This document shows, in pieces, positions 1-11,959 of a stretch of 64,000 nt of DNA. Every line of letters starts with the position of its first letter. The first letter of the stretch is position 1. The notes beneath the pieces were generated by a model that did not search any database, had not been told where the DNA came from, and was given only the letters and a program-made list of their open reading frames with translations. The position numbers and the translations under genes were made by a program. This DNA is from Dromiciops gliroides (lineage: Eukaryota; Chordata; Mammalia; Microbiotheria; Microbiotheriidae): positions 412,776,169 to 412,840,168 of the forward strand of contig NC_057862.1 of assembly GCF_019393635.1 (NCBI RefSeq). The letters run 5' to 3'.

Positions 1-21
1 GCTCTCTGCAGACCAAGCAGG

Positions 22-2280
22 GTTGTGATACCTAGTCAGAGGGCAGGGTTTCTCCCACCATTTCTCACTGGCAAGTCTTTTAACAGATATGGACAAGGGT
101 TGTCTGCCATTCTCCACCCCAAGGCTGTCCCAGGTTGTTTCCCAGTCTTTGCTGGGGAGGACAGGCCATGCTGCTACATCAAGGGAGAATGGGCATGGGG
201 CTCCACTCCATCTAAGTTCCAACTGGCATTGGCCCTCCAGTCAAGAGCTGACCATGGATCTCTGTCTGTCAGGGGAGGCACCAACTTTCACCCACAGGGT
301 CCCAGCTCTAAGCACAGAGTTGGGGCCCCACATGGCAACCTGCTCTCTGAGGCCAAGGTGGGTCTTGATAGCTAGTCAGAGGGCAGGTCTCCTCTCTCCA
401 TTGGTCAGTGCCCAGGATTTCAGCAATGGGTGGTTCTAGGTTGGTCAGCCATTGAACAGCTTCAGTTCCCCTGGTTCTGTCCCCATTCTGGGCCCCTCAG
501 GGCATCCATTCCATCTAGGATAAACATGAAAAGGAACACTGGGCTGCACCCAGTGTACATTGGACCTTGCTGACACCCTGTAGGAAGGAACTCACTGAGA
601 CCACAAGCCACCTAACACTCAGCCTGAATGCCAGGGAAGGTGCCATATTGCACCTACAGGCTCCCAACTGTCTGCCCAGCACGGGCACCAGGGTTCCTGC
701 TCAGCTATCTCTCTAGCCTCTGGTCCAGTCTGAGGCCTCAAGCAGAGCCTTGCTCCTTCTGCCTTTTTGCCTCCATCCCCCATAATTCTCAGAGTACACA
801 CCTAGGTTTCTCAGCCATTCTGCAAGCATAGGCCCTCCAGTTTCTAGCCACTTCTTTGTTCCAAGGGGCTTGCCTTCCACCAGGGTCAAGGGAAATCCAC
901 ATGGTTGTCTGCCCCCATGTGTGGTCCCCTTTGTCCCAGCCCTGTGGCAAAGAAAATTCAACCTCCCAACAGTTAGCCAAAATGGAACCTTGTCTGACAG
1001 GGTAAACACCATCATGCACCTGTAGTCCCCCGCCTCACAGCCCAGGGATGGGGGCAAGCTTTTTGAGCACTTTCTCAGGTCCCTACAAGTACATCTATTG
1101 ATTAATGCAGAGCCTTTCTTTCTCTCCTCTTTGGCCTCCAAACCCAATCCTCAGCTTCCTGAAAACGGTTTCTCAGCCATTCAGCACCTGCAGGGCCCCC
1201 AGTTTGTACCCACTTCTTTGTTGAAGGGGCTTGTGTTCCACCAGGGTCAAAGGGGAATCCACATGGTTGTCTGCCGCCATGAGTGATCCTCTTTGAGCTA
1301 GCCCTGTAGCAAAGAAAATTCAATCTCCAACAGTTACCCCAAATGGAACCCTGTCTGACAGGGTAAACACCACCCTACACCTGTAGGTCCCCACCTCACA
1401 TGCCAGGGGTGTGGGCATGTTTTCCAGTCCTTTTTGATAGCCTTGCTACTCATGCTAAAGAATCATCCAGAGGCTTTCCTTCTCTCTCCTTTGGCCTCTG
1501 AACCATAACCCTCAGTTTGTGACAAAGGTTTCTCAGCCATTCAGCATGTGCAGGGCTCCCAGTATATACCTACTTCTTTGTTCCAAGTGTTTGCCTTCCA
1601 CCAGGGTCAAGGGGGAATCCACATGGGTGTCTGCCCCACTGTGGGATCCTCTTTTTCCCAGCCCTCTGGCAAAGAAAATTCACTCTCCCCACAGTGAGCC
1701 AAAATGGAACCCTGTCTGACAGGGCAAACACCATCATGCACCTGTAGACCCCACCTCACAGCCCAGGGGTGGGGACATCTTTTCTTCCCTACATTTTCCT
1801 ATCTCTAATGCTCACTCAATCTCAGGTCTACATCATCAGTTTTGCCTTCCTCATTTCTTTCTCTATAATCAGTTCTCTCCCCTGCCATGAAGAAACACTA
1901 ACAGATACAGATAGACAGACATACACACACAGAAACAAACATGGGGAGCAACTGATCCATACTGAGTAACACAGAAACAAAGTCCACAGCACAGACTCTG
2001 GTTTATTAGACATTCCAATCTGAGAGAAGCCCCTAGGTCCTTTAACAGTCCTTGGGCACAGAGTGCTTCCATTTGGCTCACATGGAAGTAGAATGCATAT
2101 AGAGCATTCCTCAACCTCTGTTGGCCTTTGCCTTGACCTTCTAGCACAGAAAACCCACTGAGTCCAGAACCAGCTCCCAGCTGAGCCTGTCTGCCCGGGG
2201 AGGCAGCCCATTTCACCTCTAGCTGCCACCCCTAAGCACAGTTACCAACTTGCTACCCTGCTCTCTGGAGACCAAGCAGG
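22..2280 (+). repeat. Array unit 1 (2,259 bp; 3 C monomers)
   Basis: M1 runs about 22-361 and M2 from 362; both begin with a TAGTCAGAGGGCAGG block. The C monomers have their TTTCTCAGCCATT landmark at 807, 1169 and 1528. The CA-rich insert is short (about 1,895-1,940) and mixed with GATA/GACA steps. The start carries the rare variant TTTTAACAGATATGG, shared only with the last unit, instead of TTCCATCTGGGCATGG. The tail is of the A type (GAAGAAACACT), shared with unit 3. Confidence 0.9.
1348..1364. promoter_or_regulatory. 17-bp inverted repeat in C monomers (first perfect copy)
   Basis: ACCCTGTCTGACAGGGT has 8-bp arms around a central T. Perfect copies start at 1348, 3247, 3608, 5232, 5583, 7484, 7846, 9830, 10543, 12926, 13287, 15603, 17541 and 17901. 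One- or few-base variants start at 987, 1709, 5945, 8211, 10181, 10904, 11268, 13651, 15252, 15966 and 18263. That is 25 of 25 C monomers. The half TGACAG resembles TALE-homeobox (MEIS/TGIF) cores and GTCTG resembles a SMAD half-site, but binding is inference; the regulatory label only marks a candidate site. Confidence 0.4.
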
Positions 2281-4267
2281 GTTGTGATACCTAGTCAGAG
2301 GGCAGGGTTTCTCCCACCATTTCTCACTGGCAAGTCTTCCATCTGGGCATGGACAAGGGTTGTCTGCCATTCTCCACCCCAAGGCTGTCCCAGGTTGTTT
2401 CTCAGTCTTTGCTGGGGAGGACAGGCCATCCAGCTACTTCAAGGGAGAATGGGCATGGGGCTCCACTTCATCTAAGTTCCAACTGGCATTGGCCCTCCAG
2501 CCAAGAGCCGACCATGGATCCCTGTCTGTCAGGGGAGGCACCACCTTTCACCCACAGGGTCCCAGCTCTGAGCACAGAGTTGGGGCCCCACATGGCAACC
2601 TGCTCTCTGAGGCCTAGGTGGGTCTTGATAGACAGTCAGAGGGCAGGTCTTCTCTCTCCATTGGTCCGTGCCCGAGATTTCCACAATGGGTGGTTCTAGG
2701 TTGGTCAGCCATTGAACAGCTTCAGTTCCCCTGGTTCTGTCCCCATTCTGGGCCCCTCAGGGCATCCATTCCATCTAGGATAAACACGAAAAGGAACATT
2801 GGGCTGCACCCAGTGTACATTGGACCTTGCTGACACCCTGTAGGAAGGAACCCACTGAGACCACAAGCCACCTAACAGTCACACTGAATGCCAGGGAAGG
2901 TGCCACATTGCACCTACAGGCTCCCAACTGTCTGCCCAGCAGGGGCAACAGGGTTCCTGCTCAGCTATCTCTCTAGCCTCTGGTTCAGTCTAAGGCCTCA
3001 AGCAGAGCCTTGCTCCTTCTGCCTTTTTGCCTCCATCCCCCACAATCCTCAGAGTATACACCTAGGTTTCTCAGCCATTCTGCAAGCATAGGCCCTCCAG
3101 TTTCTAGCCACTTCTTTGTTCCAAGGGGCTTGCCTTCCACCAGGGTCAAGGGAAATCCACATGGTTGTCTGCCCCCATGTGTGGTCCCCTTTGTCCCAGC
3201 CCTGTGGCAAAGAAAATTCAACCTCCCAACAGTTAGCCAAAATGGAACCCTGTCTGACAGGGTAAACACCATCATGCACCTGTAGTCCCCCACCTCACAG
3301 CCCAGGGATGGGGGCAAGCTTTTTGAGCACTTTCTCAGATCTCTACAAGTGCATCTATCAATTCATGCAGAGCCTTTCTTTCTGTCCTCTTTGGCCTCCA
3401 AACTCAATCGTCAGCTTCCTGAAAACAGTTTCTCAGCCATTCAGCACCTGCAGGGCCCCCAGTTTGTACCCATCTCTTTGTTGAAGGGGCTTGTGTTCCA
3501 CCAGGGTCAAGGGGGAATCCACATGGTTGTCTGCCACCATGAGTGATCCTCTTTGAGCCAGCCCTGTAGCAAAGAAAACTCACTCTCCAACAGTTACCCC
3601 AAATGGAACCCTGTCTGACAGGGTAAACACCACCCTACACCTGTAGGTCCCCACCTCACAGCCCAGGGGTGGGGACATCTTTTCTTTGCTACATTTTCCT
3701 GTCTTTAATGCTCACTCAATCTCACGTGTAAATCATCAGTTTTGCCTTCCTGATTTCGTTCTCTATAATCGGTGCTCTCCCCTGCCATGAATCAACACTC
3801 TTAGACATAGACACAGATGCAGCCCCAGTCACAGACACAGGCACAGGTGCACACATGCACCCACACCCCCACACCCCCACTCTCACACACACACACACAC
3901 ACACACGCACACACACACACACACGACTGTGGAGCTCTTGATCCATACTGAGTGACACAGAAACAAAGTCCATAGCACAGACCCTGGTTTATTAGACATT
4001 CTAATTTGACACAAGCCCCGAGGTCCTTGACCAGTACTTGGGCAGGGACTGCCCTCATTCAAACTGGCATGGATGTGGAATGGGTATGGGGTCCTCCCCA
4101 AAGGATGCTGGCCATTGCCTTGGCCTTCTAGCACAGAAAACCCACTGAGTCCAGAACCAGCTCCCAGCTGAGCCTGTCTGCCCAGGGAGGCAGCCCATTT
4201 CACCTCTAGCTGCCACCCCTAAGCACAGTTACCCACTTGCTATCCTGCTCTCTGGAGACCAAGCAGG
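2281..4267 (+). repeat. Array unit 2 (1,987 bp; only 2 C monomers)
   Basis: The C landmarks are at 3067 and 3429, one fewer than the standard unit. The second C monomer has the body of a C2 type (TTGTTGAAGGGGCTTGTG, then CACCATGAGTGATCC) but ends with the C3-type ending (CACAGCCCAGGGGTGGGG, about 3,656) that leads straight into the CA-bearing monomer. This is the expected product of a one-monomer deletion by unequal exchange. The CA-rich insert spans about 3,802-3,924 and the tail is of the B type (GAATCAACACTC). Confidence 0.9.
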
Positions 4268-6516
4268 GTTGTGATACTTAGACAGAGGGCAGGGTTTCTC
4301 CCACCATTTCTCACTGGCAAGTCTTCCATCTGGGCATGGACAAGGGTTGTCTGCCATTCTCCACCCCAGGGCTGTCGCAGGTTGTTTCCCAGTCTTTGCT
4401 TGGGAGGACAGGCCATCCAGCTACTTCAAGGGAGAATGGGCATGGGGCTCCACTCCATCTAAGTTCCAACTGGCATTGGCCCTCCAGGCAAGAGCCGACC
4501 ATGGATCCCTGTCTGCCAGGAGAGGCACCAACTTTCACCCACAGGGTCCTAGTTCTGAGCACAGAGTTGGTACCCAACATGGAAACCTGCTCTCTGAAGC
4601 CAAGGTGGGTCTTGATAGACAGGCAGAGGGCAGGTCTTCTCTCTCCATTGGTCAATGCCTGGGATTTCAGCAATGGGTCGTTTTAGGTTGGTCAGTCATT
4701 GAACAGCTTCAGTTCCCCTTGTTCTGTCCCTATCCTGGGCCCTCAGGGCATCCATTCCATCCAGGATAAGGGCAAAAGGAACATGGGGCAGCACCCAGTG
4801 TACATTGGACCTTGCTGACACCCTGTAGGATGGAACTCACTGAGACCACAAGCCAGTTAAGAGTCAGCCTGAATGCCAAGGAAGGTGCCACATTGCACCT
4901 ACAGCCTCCCAACTCTCTCCCTAGCAGGGGCACCAGGGTTTCTACTCAGCTATCTCTCTAGCCTCTGGTCCATTGTAAGGCCTCAAGCAGAGCCTTCCTC
5001 CTTCTGCCCTTTTGCCTCCATCCCCCACAATCCTCAGAGTACACACCTAGGTTTCTCAGCCATTCTGCAAGCATAGGCCCTCCAGTTTCTAGCCACTTCT
5101 TTGTTCCAAGGGGCTTGCCTTCCACCAGGGTCAAGGGAAATCCACATGGTTGTCTGCCCCCATGTGTGGTCCTCTTTGACCCAGCCCTGTGGCAAAGAAA
5201 ATTCAAACTCCCAACAGTGAGCCAAAATGGAACCCTGTCTGACAGGGTAAACACCATCATGCACCTGTAGTCCCCTGCCTCACAGCCCAGGTTTGGGGGC
5301 AAGCTTTTTAAGCACTTTCTCAGGTCCCTCTATTGATTCATGCAGAGGCTTTCTTTCTCTCCTCTTTGGCCTCCAAACCCAATCCTCAGCTTCCTGATAC
5401 TGGTTTCTCAGCCATTCAGCACCTGCAGGGCCCCCAGTTTGTACCCACCTCTTTGTTGAAGGGGCTTGTGTTCCACCAGGGTCAAGGGGAAATCCACATG
5501 GTTGTCTGCCGCCATGAGTGATCCTCTTTGAGCTAGCCCTGTAGCAAAGAAAATTCAATCTCCAACAGTTACCCCAAATGGAACCCTGTCTGACAGGGTA
5601 AACACCACCCTACACCTGTAGGTCCCCATCTCACAGCACAGGGGTGTGGGCATGTTTTCCAATCCATTTTGATAGCCTTTGCTACTCATGCTAAAGAATC
5701 ATCCAGAGGCTTTCCTTCTCTCTCCTTTGGCCTCTGAACCACAATCGTCAGTTTGTGACAAAGGTTTCTCAGCCATTCAGCATGTGCAGGGCTCCCAATA
5801 TGTGCCTACTTCTTTGTTCCAAGGGCTTGCCTTCCACCGGGGTCAAGGGGGAATCCACATGGGTGTCTGGCCCCCTGTGGGAACCTCTTTTTCCCAGCCC
5901 TCAGGCAACGAAAATTCACTCTCCCCACAGTGAGCCAAAATGGAACCCTGTCTGACAGGGCAAACACCATCATGCACCTGTAGACCCCACCTCACAGCCC
6001 AGGCGTGGGGACATCTTTTCTTCCCTACATTTTCCTATCTCTAATGCTCACTCAATCTCAGGTCTACATCATCAGTTTTGCCTTCCTCATTTCTTTCTCT
6101 ATAATCAGTTCTCTCCTCTGCCACAAAGAAACACTCACAGATACAGACAGACAGACACACAAACACAGAAACAAACATGGGGAGCAATTGTTCCATACTG
6201 AGTAACACAGAAACAAAGTCCACAGCACAGACTCTGGTTTATTAGACATTCCAATCTGAGAGAAGCCCCTAGGTCCTTTAACAGTCCTTGGGCACAGAGT
6301 GCTTCCATTTGGCTCACAAGGAAGTATAATGCGTATGGGGCATTCCTCAACCTCTGTTGGCCCTTGCCTTGGCCTTCTAGCTCAGAAAACCCACTGAGTC
6401 CAGAACCAGCTCCCAGCTGAGCCTGTCTGTACGGGGAGGCAGCCCATTTCACCTCTAGCTGCCACCCCTAAGCACAGTTACCCACTTGCTACCCTGCTCT
6501 CTGGAGACCAAGCAGG
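4268..6516 (+). repeat. Array unit 3 (2,249 bp; 3 C monomers)
   Basis: C landmarks are at 5051, 5405 and 5767. The CA-rich insert is short (about 6,128-6,172) and the tail is A type like unit 1. The two tails (1,769-1,969 and 6,005-6,205) match over about 200 bp with few changes, so units 1 and 3 are closer to each other here than to unit 2 between them. Confidence 0.9.
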
Positions 6517-8478
6517 GTTGTGATACCTAGTCAGAGGGCAGGGTTTCTCCCACCATTTCTCACTGGCAAGTCTTCCATCTGGGCATGGACAAGGGTTGTC
6601 TGCCATTCTCCACCCCAGGGCTATCCCAGGTTGTTTCTCAGTCTTTGCTGGGGAGGACAGGCCATCCAGCTACTTCAAGGGAGAATGGGCATGGGGCTCC
6701 ACTCCATCTAAGTTCCAACTGGCATTGGCCCTTCAGTAAAGAGCCAACCATGGATCCCTGTCTGCCAGGGGAGGCACCACCTTTTACCCACAGGGTCCCA
6801 GCTCTGAGCACAGAGGTAGGGCCCCACATGGCAGGCAGCTCTCTGAGGCCAAGGCGGGTCTTGATATCCCATAGGAAGGCAGGTCTTCTCTCTCCATTGG
6901 TCCGTGCCCAAGATTTCAGCAATGGGTGGTTCTAGGTTGGTCAGCCATTGAACAGCTTCAGTTCCCCTGGTCCTGTCCCCATTCTGGGCCCCTCAGGGCA
7001 TCCATTCCATCTAGGATAAACATGAAAAGGAACATCGGGCTGCACCCAGTGTACATTGGACCTTGCTGACACCCTGTAGGAAGGAACTCACTGAGACCAC
7101 AAGCCACCTAACAGTCACACTGAATGCCAGGGAAGATGCCACATTGTACATAGAGGCTCCCAACTGTCTGCCCAGCAGGGGCAACAGGGTTCCTGCTCAG
7201 CTAATCTCTCTAGCCTCTGGTCCAGTCTGAGGCCTCAAGCAGAGCCTTGCTCCTTCTGGCTTTTTGCCTACATCCTCCATAATCCTCAGAGTACACACCT
7301 AGGTTTCTCAGCCATTCTGCAAGCATAGGCCCTCCAGTTTCTAGCCACTTCTTTGTTCCAAGGGGCTTGCCTTCCACCAGGGTCAAGGGAAATCCACATG
7401 GTTGTCTGCCCCCATGTGTGGTCCTCTTTGACCCAGCCCTGTGGCAAAGAAAATTCAACCTCCCAACAGTTAGCCAAAATGGAACCCTGTCTGACAGGGT
7501 AAACACCATCATGCACCTGTAGTCCCCCGCCTCACAGCCCAGGTTTGGGGGCAAACTTTTTGAGCACTTTCTCAGATCTCTACAAGTCCATCTATCAATT
7601 CATGCAGAGCCTTTCTTTCTCTCTTCTTTGGCCTCCCAAACTCAATCCTCAGATTCCTGAAAACGGTTTCTCAGCCATTCAGCACCTGCAGGGCCCAGAG
7701 TCTGTACCCACCTCTTTGTTGAAGGGGCTTGTGTTCCACCAGGGTCAAGGGGGAATCCACATGGTTGTCTGCCGCCATGAGTGATCCTCTTTGAGCCAGC
7801 CCGGTAGCAAAGAAAATTCACCCTCCAACAGTTACCCAAAATGGAACCCTGTCTGACAGGGTAAACACCACCCCTACACCTGTAGGTCCCCATCTCACAT
7901 GCCAGGGGTGTGGGCATGTTTTCCAGTCCTTTTTGATAGCCTTTGCTACTCATGCTAAAGAATCATCCAGAGGCTTTCCTTCTCTCTCCTTTGGCCTCTG
8001 AACCACAACCCTCAGTTTGTGACAAAGGTTTCTCAGTTATTCAGCATCTGCAGGCCCCCCGGGTTTGTACCTACTTCTTTGTTCCAAGGGGCTTGCCTTC
8101 CAGCAGGGTCAAGTGGTAATCCACATGGGTGTGTGCCCCCCTCTGTGATCCTCTCTGACCCTACCCTGTGGCAAAGAAAATTCACTCTCCCCATAGTTAG
8201 CCAAAATGGAACCCTGTCTGATAGGGTAAACACCACACTACACCTGTAGGTCCCCACCTCACAGCCCAGGGGTGGGGACATCTTTTCTTTGCTACATTTT
8301 CCTGTCTTTAATGCTCACTCAATCTCAGGCCTAAATCATGAGTTTTGCCTTCCTGATTTCTTTCTCTATAATCAGTGCTCTCCCCTGCCATGAATCAACA
8401 CTCATAGACACAAAACCAGACCCAGACCCAGACCCAGACCGAGGCACAGGCACAGGCACACACACACACACAGGTACA

Positions 8479-8524
<46 letters not shown>

Positions 8525-8863
8525 GTGGAGCTCTTGTTCCACACTGAGTGACACAGAAACAAAGTCCACAGCACAAACCCTGGTTTACTAGACATTCTAA
8601 TTTGACACAAGCCCCATGGGTCCTTTACCAGTACTTGGGCAGGGACTGCTCTCATTCCAACTGGCATGGACTGGAATGGGTATGGGGCACTCCCTATAGG
8701 ATGCTGGCCCTTGCCTTGGCCTTCTAGCTCAGAAAACCCACTGAGTCCAGAACCAGCTCCCAGCTGAGCCTGTCTGCCCAGGGAGGCAGCCCATTTCACC
8801 TCTAGCTGCCACCCCTAAGCACAGTTACCCACTTGCTACCCTGCTCTCTGCAGACCAAGCAGG
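6517..8863 (+). repeat. Array unit 4 (2,347 bp; 3 C monomers)
   Basis: C landmarks are at 7301, 7664 and 8030, the last with CAGTTATT in place of CAGCCATT. The CA-rich insert spans about 8,405-8,521 and includes CCCAGA steps and a long pure CA run near 8,483-8,521. The tail is B type and shares GGGCACTCCCTATAGGATG with units 5, 6. Confidence 0.9.
8405..8521 (+). repeat. CA-rich microsatellite of unit 4
   Basis: Mixed CAGACC/CACAGG steps grade into a nearly pure CA run. It occupies the same position in the last monomer of every unit. Confidence 0.9.
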
Positions 8864-11557
8864 GTTGTGATACCTAGTCAGAGGGCAGGGTTTCTCCCAC
8901 CATTTCTCACTGGCAAGTCTTCCATCTGGGCATGGACAAGGGTTGTCTGCCATTCTCCACCCCAAGGCTGTCCCAGGTTATTTCCCAGTCTTTGCTGGGG
9001 AGGACAGGCCATCCTGCTACATCAAGGGAGAATGGGCATGGGGCTCCACTCCATCTAAGTTCCAACTAGCATTGGCCCTCCAGTCAAGAGCCGACCATGG
9101 ATCTCTGTCTGTCAGGGGAGGCACCAACTTTCACCCACAGGGTCCCAGCTCTGAGCACAGAGTTGGGGCCCCACATGGCAACCTGCTCTCTGAGGCCAAG
9201 GTGGGTCTTGATAGCTAGTCAGAGGGCAGGTCTCCTCTCTCCATTGGTCAGTGCCCAGGATTTCAGCAATGGGTGGTTCTAGGTTGGTCAGCCATTGAAC
9301 AGCTTCAGTTCCCCTGGTTCTGTCCCCATTCTGGGCCCCTCAGGGCATCCATTCCATCTAGGATAAACATGAAAAGGAACATTGGGCTGCACCCAGTGTA
9401 CATTGGACCTTGCTGACACCCTGTAGGAAGGAACTCACTGAGACCACAAGCCACCTAACACTCAGCCTGAATGCCAGGGAAGGTGCCATTTTGCACATAT
9501 AGGCTCCCAACTGTCTGCCCAGCATGGGCACCAGGGTTCCTGCTCAGCTATCTCTCTAGCCTCTGGTCCAGTCTAAGACCTCAAGCAGAGCCTTGCTCCT
9601 TCTGCCATTTTGCCTCCATCCCCCACAATCCTCAGAGTACACACCTAGGTTTCTCAGCCATTCTGCAAGCATAGGCCCTCCAGTTTCTAGCCATTTCTTT
9701 GTTCCAAGGGGCTTGCCTTCCACCAGGGTCAAGGGAAATCCACATGGTTGTCTGCCCCCATGTGTGGTCCCCTTTGTCCCAGCCCTGTGGCAAAGAAAAT
9801 TCAACCTCCCAACAGTTAGCCAAAATGGAACCCTGTCTGACAGGGTAAACACCATCATGCACCTGTAGTCCCCTGCCTCACAGCCCAGGTTTGGGGGCAA
9901 GCTTTTTAAGCACTTTCTCAGGTCCCTCTATTGATTCATGCAGAGGCTTTCTTTCTCTCCTCTTTGGCCTCCAAACCCAATCCTCAGCTTCCTGATACCG
10001 CTTTCTCAGGCATTTAGCACCTGCAGGGCCCCTGGTTTGTACCCACTTCTTTGTTGAAGGGGCTTGATTTCCACCAGGGTCAAGGGGGAATCCACATGGT
10101 TGTCTGCCCCACTGTGTGATCCTCTTTGAGCCAGCCCTGTAGCAAAGAAAATTCAATCTCCAACAGTTACCCCAAATGGAACCCTGTCAGACCGGGTAAA
10201 CACCACGCTACACCGGTAGATCCGCACCTCACATGCCAGGGGTGTGGGCATGTTTTCCAGTCCTTTTTGATAGCCTTTGCTACTCATGCTAAAGAATCAT
10301 CCAGAGGCTTTCCTTCTCTCTCCTTTGGCCTCTGAACCACAACCCTCAGTTTGTGACAAAGGTTTCTCAGCCATTCAGCATGTGCAGGGCTCCCAGTATA
10401 TACCTACTTCTTTGTTCCAAGGGCTTGATTTCCACCAGGGTCAAGGGGGAATCCACATGGTTGTCTGCCCCCATGTGTGGTCCTCTTTGACCCAGCCCTG
10501 TGGTAAAGAAAATTCAACCTCCCAACAGTGAGCCAAAATGGAACCCTGTCTGACAGGGTAAACACCATCATGCACCTGTAGTCCCCCGCCTCACAGCCCA
10601 GGGATGGGGGCAAGCTTTTTGAGCACTTTCTCAGATCTCTACAAGTCCATCTATCAATTCATGCAGAGCCTTTCTTTCTCTCTTCTTTGGCCTCCAAACT
10701 CAATCCTCAGATTCCTGAAAACGGTTTCTCAGCCATTCAGCACCTGCAGGGCCCAGAGTCTGTACCCACCTCTTTGTTGAAGGGGCTTGTGTTCCACCAG
10801 GGTCAAGGGGGAATCCACATGGTTGTCTGCCCCCCTGTGTGATCCTCTTTGAGCCAGCCCTGTAGCAAAGAAAATTCACCCTCCAACAGTTACCCAAAAT
10901 GGAACCCTATCTGACAGGGTAAACACCACCCTACACCTGTAGGTCCCCATCTCACATGCCAGGGGTGTGGGCATGTTTTCCAGTCCTTTTTGATAGCCTT
11001 TGCTACTCATGCTAAAGAATCATCCAGAGGCTTTCCTTCTCTCTCCTTTGGCCTCTGAACCACAACCCTCAGTTTGTGACAAAGGTTTCTCAGCCATTCA
11101 GCATCTGCAGGCCCCCCGGGTTTGTACCTACTTCTTTGTTCCAAGGGGCTTGCCTTCCAGCAGGGTCAAGGGGTAATCCACATGGGTGTTTGCCCCCCTC
11201 TGTGATCCTCTCTGACCCTACCCTGTGGCAATGAAAATTCACTCTCCCCACAGTTACCCAAAATGGAACCCTGTCTGATAGGGTAAACACCACACTACAC
11301 CTGTAGGTCCCCACCTCACAGCCCAGGGGTGGGGACATCTTTTCTTTGCTACATTTTCCTGTCTTTAATGCTCACTCAATCTCAGGCCTAAATCATCAGT
11401 TTTGCCTTCCTGATTTCCTTCTCTATAATCAGTGCTCTCCCCTGCCATGAATCAACACTCTTAGACATAGACACAGACCCAGCCCCAGTCACAGACACAG
11501 GCACAGGCACACACATGCACCCACACACACCCCCCCCCACACCCCCATGCACACCCA

Positions 11558-11618
<61 letters not shown>

Positions 11619-11959
11619 CGGTGGAGCTCTTGATCCACACTGAGTGACACAGAAACAAAGTCCACAGCACAGACCCTGGTTTATTAGACATTCTAATTTG
11701 ACACAAGCCCCATGGGTCCTTTACCAGTACTTGGGCAGGGACTGCTCTCATTCCAACTGGCATGGACTGGAATGGGTATGGGGCACTCCCTATAGGATGC
11801 TGGCCCTTGCCTTGGCCTTCTAGCTCAGAAAACCCACTGAGTCCAGAACCAGCTCCCAGCTGAGCCTGTCTGCCCGGGGAGGCAGCCCATTTCACCTCTA
11901 GCTGCCACCCCTAAGCACAGTTACCCACTTGCTACCCTGCTCTCTGCAGACCAAGCAGG
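8864..11959 (+). repeat. Array unit 5 (3,096 bp; 5 C monomers)
   Basis: C landmarks are at about 9650, 10005, 10361, 10726 and 11087, and the 17-bp dyad or its variants at 9830, 10181, 10543, 10904 and 11268, so the extra length is three whole C monomers of about 350-364 bp relative to unit 2 and two relative to a standard unit. The third C monomer (about 10,290-10,620) is a mosaic: C3-like at its start, a short C2-like stretch, then C1-like to its end, after which C2 and C3 types follow again. The CA-rich insert is the longest (about 11,463-11,615). Confidence 0.9.
11463..11615 (+). repeat. CA-rich microsatellite of unit 5, longest of the array
   Basis: Interrupted CA/CCCA steps are followed by an uninterrupted AC run from about 11,560 to 11,615. 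The equivalent inserts in units 1, 3 and 7 are much shorter. Confidence 0.9.

Noticed and set aside
1221..1240. CTCF site at the repeated CCACCAGGGTCAAGG
   Set aside because: The first nine bases fit the CTCF core, but the following GGC positions are TCA in essentially all copies.
3755..3775. CENP-B box in the array
   Set aside because: The few TTCG occurrences (for example TTTCGTTCTCTATAATCGG) do not fit the CENP-B box spacing, and no repeated match was found.
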